64,000 nucleotides of DNA from Halichondria panicea (Eukaryota > Porifera > Demospongiae > Suberitida > Halichondriidae): the NCBI RefSeq assembly GCF_963675165.1, contig NC_087380.1, positions 2,471,803 to 2,535,802 on the forward strand, written 5' to 3'. Each line of letters begins with the position of its first letter. The stretch's first letter is position 1. Positions 53,614-64,000 of the stretch are shown in pieces. A program made the position numbers and the translations under genes. The notes under the pieces are model-generated. The model saw nothing but the letters and a program-made list of their open reading frames with translations, was not told where the DNA came from and did no database searches.

Positions 53614-54469
53614 CTATAACTCCGCTCAGATGCAGTACTTGCTGAGTCAGCTTTTGCATCGATGTTGTTGACAGTTGTTTCACAAACTGTGCATCATTTT
53701 CACCCTCCAGCTCGTCCAAGAGCAGCTTGTCGCCTGGCTTGCTCCTACTCACCATACGGAGGCCTCTCACACTCGGAAGATGAATACCAAATACGTCTCC
53801 TTTCTCCACCCTGACTGGAAGCTCTAGGCTCACATCGTGACAGGAGAAATCGTTCTTTTCAGGAATAATGTCATACTCCTGTGTGCTATCGACTATTCTG
53901 GTGTAGATATCGGTGCTAGTTTGCCTCCAGATTTGAATAGATGCAGAATACTTGGCTTCGAAAAGGAGTAGAGGACTGTAGTGACAGAATCTCCAAGCTA
54001 TTAGTGAGCCTGAACACTCAGCAGGGTGCTCAATGTTCAAATAGATCCCTGACACTTGGTAATCCCTCGTATCAACTTCATCTCTGTTACCCAGTGTACA
54101 GTTTATTGTTAATTCTTGTCCGTAAACAGATTCTACAGAAGGTTTATTACACTCAGTAAAAGAGGTGGTATAGTGTATACATCTTATTGCACAAGGAGTA
54201 CTACACCTTGACGTACAGTACGTGTGAGGTTATACGGTTGTCTAATCCTGTCAGTGAGTGCATGTGCGTGCCTTAATTTAAGATAATTATAGTGCTAGAC
54301 TTTATGTATACATTCTCTCGAGGAACTCTATTAAGGCATGCATGCACGTGCTTAGATTTAGCGTTGTACTATACTATATGGTTCCACTTAGCTTTCAAGC
54401 TTCAGCTTGAATCAACTCACTGGTTAGAAGGCAAGATATCACCACCAATACAGAGATGTTAGATTTCAT
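53614..54469 (-). CDS. Orphan signal-peptide plus RTK-type ectodomain exons
   Basis: Exons 54469-54421 and 54132-53614 (49 and 519 bases). The first encodes MKSNISVLVVISCLLTS, a signal peptide. The second encodes an ectodomain of the RTK2/RTK3 type (HPAECSGSLIAWRFCHY ... IQIWRQ ... VRVEKGDVFGIHLP). It ends in a GTAAGC donor in phase 1, the same phase as in the RTKs, but no transmembrane or kinase exon follows before RTK3 begins. It could be an alternative 5' end spliced to the RTK3 stalk exon at 52360 (phase-compatible), a secreted decoy terminated in the intron, or a truncated duplicate. Open frames argue against an old pseudogene. Confidence 0.7.
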
Positions 54470-54541
54470 TTTGCTCTTTGTACTATAACTATAAGACTGA
54501 CTCTATTATGCTTTGTCAAAGCCTTGTATGCAGGGAAGAGC

Positions 54542-54548
54542 TATATAT
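54542..54548 (-). promoter_or_regulatory. TATA-like box upstream of the orphan ectodomain
   Basis: A minus-strand TATATA string about 79 bp before the ATG at 54469. Its presence suggests the pair has its own promoter. Confidence 0.35.
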
Positions 54549-55274
54549 GAAAGGCTATCTGGTACACCCACTCAAACAGTAAACCTGACACTATACGCTT
54601 TGATATGTGTTCTCTCCAATATACAGTGCACGTTAGATGCATGACAATCTGTAATTCTATCATGCATATATGGATTCCTATATATATAGGATGGTATAAT
54701 AATAATTTCGTATACTTTTAGCAATTATAGTGCAACGTATATAGGTATAATTTCAAGTGTAATGATTGCATGTACACCTATACGCATTCCACCAAAATGC
54801 ATGCTATAATTATAATTCTAATAAGATCTTGTCGTAAGATATTTCGGGTTAAAGTCATGCATGCTGGACAAGCAAGTCTATAATTATGTTGGCCGAGAAG
54901 GGTCACCCGCCATGCACAATTAACCGTGCGCGCTTAAAAGGTAAGCATGCACTATATATAGAGCTGCTTTTACTAAGTAAAGAATCACTATAATAGCATA
55001 ATTATAGTACATGCAGTTACTCCATGCATTCATTATAATTATAATTATAGTACGATTTCTGCCCAATTAATGGACTGCAATTGAGTTTGCTTTATTTAAC
55101 TGTTTATTATGCAACTTATTCCACAGATAATTATAAATCCATGCTCTATCTAAAATAATAACAGCTTAACAAAAATACATATTAATGCTATAAATTAAGA
55201 ACTGATAAATGCTAAAAACGTTTGCACAGTACCATATACTCGTAAAAGTACCATATACTGTTTCTGCGAACTTG
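54549..55274. other. Intergenic region between the RTK cluster and the convertases
   Basis: Very AT-rich with repeated 'ataattata' tracts. A one-sided copy of the GAGAAGGGTCACCC element lies at 54889-54945. No gene seen. Confidence 0.5.
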
Positions 55275-58200
55275 CTACATAGAAGCCAACCACAGAGAGA
55301 GTAATCCCATGAAGATTGTCAGCATGGTGAACGAACTGAGAAGAACAGCTGCACCAGCTGTTGTTGAGGCCTGTGTGTTTGACGGTGCAGCTGTTGTTGA
55401 GGCCTGTGTGCTTGACGGTGCAGCTGTTGTTGAGGGCTGTGTGCTTGACGGTGCATCAGGTACACACTCCTCTTCAGGAATGTTGTCCTTGTAGCAATAG
55501 CCGTTTCGTTCCATAAAGTTCTGAGGGCAAGAATCGATGCACTCCCGCGTCATAGCATTACGTAGATTGGCACAAGCATCGCAATACTGAGCCCCTGACG
55601 CTGCACAGCCTTTGTTGGGGTCACAGCTCTCGTGGCACTGAGTGGGGACTCGACTGACAGCTTCGGGTGTGTTGTCAGTACCATAAAATGTTATCCCATG
55701 GATGGTCACTTGGACAGTAGCATTTTCATAATCGTTTCTATTCCGTACGGTGAGATTCCATATTCCATTCGGATTTTCTCCCCAAAAATGGAGGGACGAA
55801 AACAGGAAATTAGAGTAAGTATCCAACCTAGTATCGGCAGTTCGATATGGCAGAACGATTGAGCTGGTTCCTGAGGGAGAAGTGAGCTCCACTTGAATAT
55901 TGCCCCGATATGCGACATGGCGCAATGTCTGTGTTTTGTCGTCATTGAAATAGGGGGCGAATAACGAGTCATCAGGGACGGAGAGAGTGAGTTCCACCAC
56001 AACATGCTCCAGATATCCAATGTCCGATGTGTACATGTGCGTAACGACCAAGGTATCACTACCAGGCACCAATCTAATAAGGTAATATAAAGAGAGCTAT
56101 ATAACAATTATAAAAACTTACCCTGTGCTAGTTGAAGGAACAGTAGTGTCATTCTGTTGTTCAGGCACGCTGATCCAGTTCCGGGCACGAGTAACTAGTG
56201 CCTCTGCGTCTAGAGCACCGAATCCAAACTTGTGACTGACCCTCAGCGATGGAGTGGCACCATTTGTAAACCAGTTCCCGTTGACTAGGATGTCACCATT
56301 GGAGGTGTATACAATTAAATACTGCACGTCCCGCCAGGTCAGGTCATTACTATATAGGTATATATATAGAGAGCAATGATGGTTATAGTTCATCAACTTG
56401 TTAGTCAGTGGACAGCTATATAGTATCGCCATCAGAATTCAGGGGCGGCCAGGAATTTTAATAGGGGGGAAAATCACAAAACATTATTCTAAAAAAAGGT
56501 CAACTGTTTTTCAATGCTCCATAGTTCTGAGGTGATAGTCAGGATCTATTTTTTATGTTTCCTGCATGACTCATTGAGTCAGGCTCAGTATTAAACTGGG
56601 TGTGGTCATGATAATGTCACCTAGCTACATCATCCAGTGCATGCAGTGAGTTAATAGCTATAGCTATAATTATAGTAGCTGCAGGGTAGATTACTATATA
56701 GATGGAAATGAGCCCCCTATTCCATACCCCTGGATCTGCCCCTGGAATTCAGAAGAGAGGAGTAGGATGTAGGATGTAGGACATACATGCATCTGCATGC
56801 GATCTATAAGCAGTGCATGCATAAATTTTTAAAACCCATGTAGCTAAGTACACACATGCACTGTGGTACACGTCTAATAATAATATAGAATGGTGCTCTG
56901 GTTCTTTTACTTTGCTTCCAACATGAGTGCAACTATTCCAGAAGCCAGGGGTGCTGCAGCACTAGTACCATCAAAGTTCCTGATGCAAGCGTTCTCAACA
57001 CTTGTAGTTGTCTAAGGGGAAAGAAATCCAACAGTCTCACATGTGTAACATTTGACTCAGAGCTCAATCAAACATGCAGCTCACTATAAATAATTATAAT
57101 ACATTCAGTATAATTATGCTATAGTACGAGCCCTTTCAAATATACCACACGTTGGAGTCGACTAGTGCTATCAACAAATGCCACAGCCATCTTCCCAGCA
57201 CACTGCTCATCGTATCGCGCCTGTTCTCCATTGCTATTAACAGCTCCTATCCCAATAGTGTAGATACTGCTGGAATAGCCATCAGCAGCACATGAGTCTC
57301 CCATCGCTCCACCATTGCCAGCAGCAAACACGAAAATGGTTCCCTTGCCCTGACGACCCTACAGTAAATATCATCATGCCTGTGTATCACTATAGCAGAA
57401 GTGAAGGGTGCACTTAACACTATACTACACCATGGATATTGACGCTATATATAGCCACGAACCAAGAGGAAACATATATTATACTCCCATGCATGACTAA
57501 ATAATACTTATATAGACACTGTTTTGGAGGTGTCTATATATGGGATTTAGAAGCCTGAGCGTAGCGAAGGTACTATATACATGCATGCATGCATGTGCCC
57601 TTGAGGAATAATTCTATAAATCACATATAGACACCAACAAAACTCATTTAGATACATATATAGTGCGCATGCGCAAACTTTTCCTCGAGGCTTGACAACA
57701 ACTTGACAACAGGATACTAAGTAAGTTGTAGGCATACTATATAAGTGTCATTGTATATATACCTCCTCTGAGGCACTTTTCACATGATCTTATGTCTATA
57801 AGTACATGCATGCAGTCATGATTAATACCAATACATAATATGGGTAACCTTGAATATTTAATTGCATGTAGTACATCAGAACGTACAGTTCTTGCTGCTG
57901 TCTCGAGTACTTGAGAGAGCAGTTCTCCAGGTTGTTCAGCAGATCCACCGTCATCAGATGGTCCCCAACTGTTGCTGAATATATGAATCTTGTCTGTCAT
58001 GTGACCGAGTGCACTAGCCTCTGTGATGTCAGTTACAACTAGTCCTAGCAACCGTATGCCTATATACACGGAATTGTAAAATAGAGAATGTGTTAGCATT
58101 GTAGTACAGTATAATTATAGCACAAAATGTTCGAGGGTCTTAATTTTGTTCGCTGTTTTCGTGGGTTAGCAATCCTCCACGAAAATTAGGTGCATTTCAA

Positions 58201-60272
58201 TGGAAGACATGCACAACCGCGAAACGAATTGCTTTTAGAGGCCATTTTACAAAATTTAAGTGCTTCGAAAATTGTGCGTAATAAGGGTCATTATTTTGGG
58301 GGTATAATTATATTAACAGTAAGTTATAGCTTTGGAGAGCTTCACATAAGTCTTATGCGCATAATACATTTCAGTGAGGCTTTCCTGGTGTACCTGTGAT
58401 CTGACTGTTGTAGGCTACTCCCACTCCACAGTGTGAGTTGCTCTTTGCCATGGCGATCTCTCCCGCACAGTTAGTCCCATGAGATTCCCGACTCCCGAGG
58501 CCATCAGCGTTTGGGAAAGGATTGCCATCACCATCCGCCACATCGGCTTGAATGGAAGAGTTCTGGTAAATACCGGTAAAAATTATCAACCAAGGCGAAG
58601 TTATGATAGCAGATCTTGTAGATGGAGAGTATCAATGCACTTAGTATTATCAATGTGTGTACGGTAATAACATAGTAATCTAATGCCTTACTTACATAGT
58701 TTGCTCTCAAATCAGAGTGAGTGTACTCCACCCCTGCATGGAAATGAAAACGCGTCTTGTTTGTTATGATACAGTATCAGGTCACATACCATCATCCACA
58801 ATGGCTACCACACTACCACATCCTGTTATCCCCTGTAGCCACGCCCTCTCCACATTCAAGTCCCTGCCGCCAGACGCTGCAGGCAGCTGGCCATTGTTCA
58901 ACTATAGCAAGAAGTTCATCATGAACAATCAGTTAGTACAGTAGCTTAATATAGTACCTGCACTGTTTAGCTATAACAAACAATAAATTAAATGACAGGT
59001 AACAGTATAGACTATCGCTAAATCCGGCTCTTCTGTATACTGGTCAGTTTTGGCCGCCCCAAAGGTATCCGACTTATAGCAGCTAGCTAGAGAAAGTTAG
59101 AGCTAAGTTCATGCACTCTTTATATAAAAGATCATTTATCGAGCTGTGTACAAGTGCTCAAAAATCAACTTAAATAGTCTAACAATAATGACATCAATAA
59201 TGAGAGGAAGTATAAATTACCACAAAAGGTTTTTAGCGTATTTACCTCGCTATTCCGGCCAAACTGCATGCACTTTCCCAAGGTTGACCGGATTAACGAG
59301 AATCTACTGTATAATTAAAACTCTACCAGTTGCCATTGAGTGTTCCATTGCGGGTCACTGGGCACAGAGTATCCCTTCTTGACAATCTTTTTCAACTCTT
59401 GCTGCTTCACATATCCAACCTGTGCATATTATATAGCTGTGTCTACCAGAACTGAAATGGGTGCATGACAAACTCGAATAATTAGGACAACTAATTGGAA
59501 TGCGTTGGGCATAACGTCACAGAGGAACAGGCAATCTGATTGGTTGAAGAGGTACAACTTAGAAAATAATGTACTTCACGTATATAGAACAGTCATTAAG
59601 ACTAATCAATTCTGATTGGGCTAGAGCTCACTGCTGTTATGATCGATCTTAACCACAATTCCTGTTCTGTTCTGTGTACTGTTTGTATTGAGGCTTTGCA
59701 GTATATAGAAAACACTCATGCACGCGTTCCATGTGTAATACGTAATATTGACAGTGTAGCTATAACAATGTCCTTAACAATAAAATATTGACATAGCAAC
59801 AATGCATGTCACATGCACACTCACAATACTCTCACTCTCCAGAGCCTGACTGAGATGGTAGACTGGCAGACCACCGAGGCTTCTCTTCCCAAGCAAAGTG
59901 TGCTCAGGCATCATAAAGTGGTACACGTCCTTGAGGAGATCTGGGCTCACCTACAACCAATGACACATTGAGTAGACCTATTACTACTATATGTACCAGG
60001 TCTAGCTCTTATCAAGGACTATACAAATATACACAGGTAAATCTACACTGAAGGTGCTGACGGCTAGAGAGTCTATGTCACTTAAGACTTGATAACTATG
60101 AAGTTACCAGGCCTAAGTTTGTAAAGCCATATTTTGCAGCAAGCTGGTCAGCAGCTTCTGCTCCTCCCTCCACTGCCACTGCCCAGCTGTTGGTGTAGGC
60201 CCTGGCTTCACCTCCAGAGAGTGTGGCTGTTAGCACCAACACAAGTAGAGCTAGAGAGACTAATTGCAACAT
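55275..60272 (-). CDS. Furin/PCSK-like proprotein convertase 1
   Basis: Exons 60272-60108, 59950-59825, 59419-59327, 58901-58790, 58733-58696, 58562-58394, 58059-57887, 57358-57146, 57011-56911, 56349-56122 and 56073-55275; phases agree, giving 738 residues. Signal peptide MLQLVSLALLVLVLTATLSG, then a propeptide (NSWAVAVEGGAEAADQLAAK). Subtilisin-type catalytic domain: Asp in VAIVDDG (about 163), His in SHGTNCAGEI (about 206), SNSWGPSDDG, oxyanion Asn in AAGNGG (about 307), Ser in GTSAAAP (about 380). The P domain is followed by a Cys-rich stretch (CHESCDPNKGCAASGAQYCDAC), a stalk of three 11-residue Ser/Thr repeats, and a C-terminal hydrophobic tail without basic residues after it, suggesting a GPI anchor (inference). 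The prodomain end (KKIVKKGYS) lacks a clear RxKR. Secretory-pathway or surface enzyme cleaving after basic residues. Confidence 0.9.
55357..55455 (-). repeat. 33-bp x 3 coding repeat (convertase 1 stalk)
   Basis: Three copies of a 33-base unit encode 11-residue repeats of the form APSSTQASTTA. Convertase 2 has none at the matching position (60650-60680). Confidence 0.8.
59006..59311. mobile_element. Possible inverted-repeat element in convertase 1 intron
   Basis: The left 'agactatcgctaaatccggc' and the complement of the right end 'agattctcgttaatccggtc' match imperfectly, and 'tttggccgcccc' opposes 'ttccggcc'. Weak evidence. Confidence 0.35.
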
Positions 60273-60584
60273 GTCACCATAATTATCAATCCCAGCTGCA
60301 CTACACTTGCAATAGACCAGCCCCACCCATTTTCATTGCTGCACATGCGCATTGCTTGAATCTTGTGCTTTCACTGCATGTACCTTATAGACAATGCTCC
60401 AAGTTAAAGTTGCTATTATACTAATGACAGCAGTTATGTTAATAACACGTACTACTACGTAAATGCTAAAATAATTACATAGGCTATTGCTTAACTATAA
60501 AAATTGACGTAATAGTCTACAACGTTTATATAAACTGTTTCTTCAAACTAGATGTACTGATCTAGATAATTATATACATGCAGA

Positions 60585-63500
60585 CTACATAGAACCCAAC
60601 CACAGAGAGAAAAGTCCCATGAAAATAGTCAGCATGGTGAAAGAACTGAGGACAACAGCATCGTCTCGCACACACGCCACTTCCGGAATATTATTGTCGT
60701 AGCAATAACCGTTTCGTTCAATGAAGCTCTGAGGGCAAGAATCAATACACTCCCGTGTCATAGCATTACGTAGATTGGCACAAGCATCGCAATACTGAGT
60801 CCCCGACGCTGCACAGCCTCTGTTGGGGTCACAGCTCTCGTGGCACTGAGTGGGGATTCGACTGACAGCTTGGGGTGTGTTGTCAGTACCATAAAATGTT
60901 ATACCATGGATGGTCACTTGGACAGTAGCATTTTCAAAATCGTTTTTATTCCGTACGGTAAGATTCCATGTTCCATTTGGATTTTCTCCCCAGAAATGGA
61001 CGGATGAAAACCGGAAATTAGAGTAAGTATCCGACCTAGTATCGGCAGGTCGATATGGCAGAATGATTGAGTTGGTTCTAGAGGGAGAAGTGAGCTCCAC
61101 TTGAATATTGCCCCGATATGCGACATGGCGCAAAGTCTGTGTTTTGTCCTCATTGAAATAGGGGGCGAATAACGAGTCATCAGGGACGGAGAGAGTGAGT
61201 TCCACCACAACATGCTCCAGATGTCCAATGTCCGATGTGTACATGTGCGTAACGACCGAGGTATCATTACCAGGCACCAATCTAGAAATATAAATAAGGT
61301 GATAAAGAGACCTATAACAATTAAAAACTTACCCTGTGCTAGTTGAAGGTACAATAGTGTGAATCTGTTGTTCGGGCACGCTGATCCAGTTCCAGGCACG
61401 AGTAACTAGTGCCTCTGCGTCTAGAGCACCAAATCCAAACTTGTGACTGACCCTCAGCGATGGAGTGGCACCATTTGTAAACCAGTTCCCGTTGACTAGG
61501 ATGTCACGATTGGAGGTGTATGCAATTAGATACTGTACGTCCCGCCACGTCAGGTTTGAACTGGGTACATAATAGAGTAGTTTCATTAACTTGTTAGCCA
61601 GTGCATGCATGGACAGCTATATTTAGTATCGCAAGCAGACAACGGAGGAGGTGGGGGAGAACATACATACATGCGTATTTACTAAGCATGCATGCAGTGA
61701 ATTCTGTTTTAAAACCCATGCAGCTAAATACACACTGACATGCACTGTGGTACACATCTACATGTATAATGCTGGTTATGTTACTTTGCTTCTAAGATGA
61801 GTGCAATAATCCCAGAAGCCATGGGTGCTGCAGCACTAGTACCAACAAAGTTATTGATGCAAGCCTCCTCAACACTAGTGGTTATCTATGGAAAAAGAAA
61901 TCCAACAGTCTCACATGTGCAGTTAAAGATCACTAACTCAAAGCTCAATTACATTTAGTACGAGCCCTTTCATTACATACATACCACATGTTGGAATCGA
62001 CTAGTGCTATCAACAAATGCCACGGCCATCTTCCCAGCACACTGCTCATCGTATGGCGCTTGTTCTCCATTGCTATTAGCAGCTCCTATCCCAATAGTGT
62101 AGATACTGTTGCAATAGCCATCAGCAGCACATGAGTCTCCCATGTGTCCACCATTGCCGGCAGCAAACACGAAAATGGTTCCTTTGCCCTGACGACCCTA
62201 CAGTAAATATCATCATGCCTGTGTATATCACTAGCAGAAAGTGAAGGGTGCACTTAACACCATGAATATCGACACTATATAGCCACTAAATTGTTGAGTC
62301 AAGAGGAAACATGTATATACTCCCAAGTAATACTTATAAATAATAGTTAGACACTGTTTAGGAAGTTTCTACATGATTTAGAAGCCCAAAGGGCTGGTTG
62401 TAGTATCCCAAACGCAGTGAGCGTTCCACTAGCCCTGAGGACTTCTAAATCATGTGGAAACTTCCTAAACAGTGTCTAAGCATTATAGATCATAGCAACC
62501 ATGAGTATTTAGCCAATCCGATTTGAATGTTCTTATCTAATCTTTGCTACAAGTGAAGTACATGATTTTCTAAGTAAGTAAGTACATGATTTTCTACATG
62601 ATTTTCTAAGTAGGATAGAACACTTCATTTAGCCAATCAAATTGCAGTATTTATGGCTAATTTTATATAGAAAAACTGTTATGGAGGTGTCGATTGAATT
62701 TAGATTCTGAGCGTAGTGAGGGTACTATACATGTGCCCTTGAGGTATTAAATCACGTGGACACCAACAAAACTTATTTAGTGCGCATGCATGCGCAAACC
62801 TTTCCTCAAGGCTTGACAACAATTAACTTGGATACTATAAATTATAGGCATACTGTATAAGTGTCATAGTATATATATACCTACCTCTCTGAGGCACTTC
62901 AGTTTCGCATGATCTTACATGCAGTCATGCTTAATACCAATAATATTATACTTGTATATTTAATTGCATGGATATCGTATAGCACATCAGAACGTACAGT
63001 TCTTGCAGCTGACTCAAGTACTTGAGAGAGCAGTTCTCCAGGTTGTTCAGCAGCTCCACCGTCGTCAGATGGTCCCCAGCTGCTGCTAAATATATGAATC
63101 TTGTCTGTCATGTGACCGAGTGCACTAGCCTCTGTGATGTCAGTTACAGCTAGTCCTAGCAATCGTATGCCTATATATACATGGAATTGTATACGGTATT
63201 AATTTACATGGTCCTCACAAAATACAATGTGTTAGCATTAATTGTATAGTACCGTATAGCACAACATTTTCGAAGATCTTAATTTATTTCGCTGTTTTCG
63301 TGGGTTAGCAATCTTCTCACAAAAATTAAGTCCCACGAAATGCACAGCTAATGGAAGACATGCACAACCGCGAAATTTATTCAACGAATTGCTTTTACCT
63401 GCCATTTCACAAAATTTAAGTGCTTCGAAAATTTAGCGCTATAAGGGTCATCATTTTGGGGAGGAAGCTGAGTATTTTGGGAGTATACTAACAGTAACTG

Positions 63501-63768
63501 TTGCAATTTAATGTTTAGCTTTGTAGAGCTTCATATAAGTTTTATGCATAATAAATTTCAGTGCATGAGCATTTCCTGTGAATGCAAGAGGACTATTACC
63601 AGTGATCCGACTGTTGTAGGCAACTCCCACTCCACAGTGTGAGTTGCTCTTTGCCATGGCGATCTCTCCCGCACAATTAGTCCCGTGAGATTCCCGATAC
63701 CCAAAGCCATCAACGTCTGGGAAAGGATTGCCGTCACTATCCACAACATCGGCTTGAATGGAAGAGTC
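60585..63768 (-). CDS. Furin/PCSK-like proprotein convertase 2 (5' end outside window)
   Basis: Six exons visible: 63768-63600, 63170-62998, 62197-61985, 61885-61785, 61560-61333 and 61281-60585. The five internal exon lengths (169, 173, 213, 101, 228) equal those of convertase 1. They carry the His motif SHGTNCAGEI, SSSWGPSDDG, AAGNGG and the Ser motif GTSAAAP, then the P domain, CHESCDPNRGCAASGTQYCD and a hydrophobic C-terminus. The repeat stalk is absent and the exon is about 100 bases shorter. Exons with the signal, propeptide and catalytic Asp must lie beyond 64000. Introns also share sequence with convertase 1 (58130-58290 and 63270-63460), so it is a recent tandem duplicate. Confidence 0.88.
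62348..62481. mobile_element. Palindromic 'TAGACACTGTTT' element in convertase 2 intron
   Basis: Arms TAGACACTGTTTAGGAAGTT... and the complement ending AACTTCCTAAACAGTGTCTA pair over about 37 bp, with a 'gctggttgtagtatcccaaacgcagtgagcgttcc' centre. A related half-element lies in the matching convertase 1 intron (57520-57590). Confidence 0.75.
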
Positions 63769-64000
63769 CTGGTATAAGTATCGGTAAAAATTATCAACCA
63801 AGGCAAAGTTATGATAGCAGATCTTAATTGTAGATAGAGAGTATCATTGCACCAAGGGCGTATAAAAGAAGAGAGGGCATGCAACTCCACTATCAGTGCA
63901 CGTAGCTAGCAGAGTTCAAACGTGGGCAGAGGATGGTGTGCATTTGCATGAGTGCTAAAAATAGAAATTTCTATTTTTAGCATTTCATGCACATTCATCC

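Noticed and set aside
60096-60326. Longer N-terminus for convertase 1 starting upstream at 60326
   Set aside because: That start is GTG, not ATG. The ATG at 60272 gives a proper signal peptide directly.
63855-63900. TATAAAAG-like string near the right edge, plus strand
   Set aside because: It could be a promoter for a rightward gene, but it lies in a convertase 2 intron and no plus-strand coding start follows within the window.

Overview
The window is eukaryotic nuclear DNA, most likely from a demosponge such as Amphimedon (inferred). The reasons are compact genes with many short GT-AG introns, an expanded tandem cluster of receptor tyrosine kinases (RTKs) with an unfamiliar ectodomain, membrane-anchored collagen-like proteins, a complete metazoan-type TAF2, and very many small inverted-repeat transposons. 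No rRNA, tRNA, CRISPR array or prokaryotic operon was seen. Gene models were built by hand from splice sites, reading phase and family motifs. Unless stated, the reading frame stays open across every junction given.

Layout. 1-5950: relics and transposons, namely a ParB-like-domain gene fragment broken by a small insertion, a decayed retroelement piece, a 1.44-kb inverted-repeat element with a 9-bp target duplication, a small orphan coding exon and a decayed Ig-type receptor. 8230-11319: collagen-like gene 1 (+), with one apparent single-base deletion. 15913-18570: collagen-like gene 2 (+). 20313-34125: TAF2 (+), 31 exons; its 4.2-kb intron 10 holds a complete second gene on the same strand, a type II membrane protein with a sushi domain and a long run of short Cys repeats. 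34796-36267 (-): a protein with two death-fold domains. 36629-53094 (-): three tandem RTKs with almost identical exon grammar. The first has lost key catalytic residues (predicted pseudokinase), and a fourth, orphan signal-plus-ectodomain pair lies at 53614-54469. 55275-60272 (-): a furin/PCSK-like proprotein convertase. 60585-63768 (-): a second convertase whose 5' part lies beyond the window.

How the genes may relate. Both collagen-like proteins have an N-terminal membrane anchor followed by a furin-type RxxR site, and the window ends in two furin-like convertases. Convertase shedding of the collagens is therefore a testable link (inference). The RTKs, the death-domain protein and the nested receptor-like gene form a neighbourhood of fast-evolving surface and signalling genes around the conserved TFIID subunit gene.

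The most striking non-genic signal is a family of short palindromic elements (termini TAGCCTCG...CGAGGCTA) with 9-bp target-site duplications at several copies. This looks like a non-autonomous Mutator-like family. One copy breaks a coding exon. An unrelated element, also with a 9-bp duplication, has duplicated a TAF2 splice donor.
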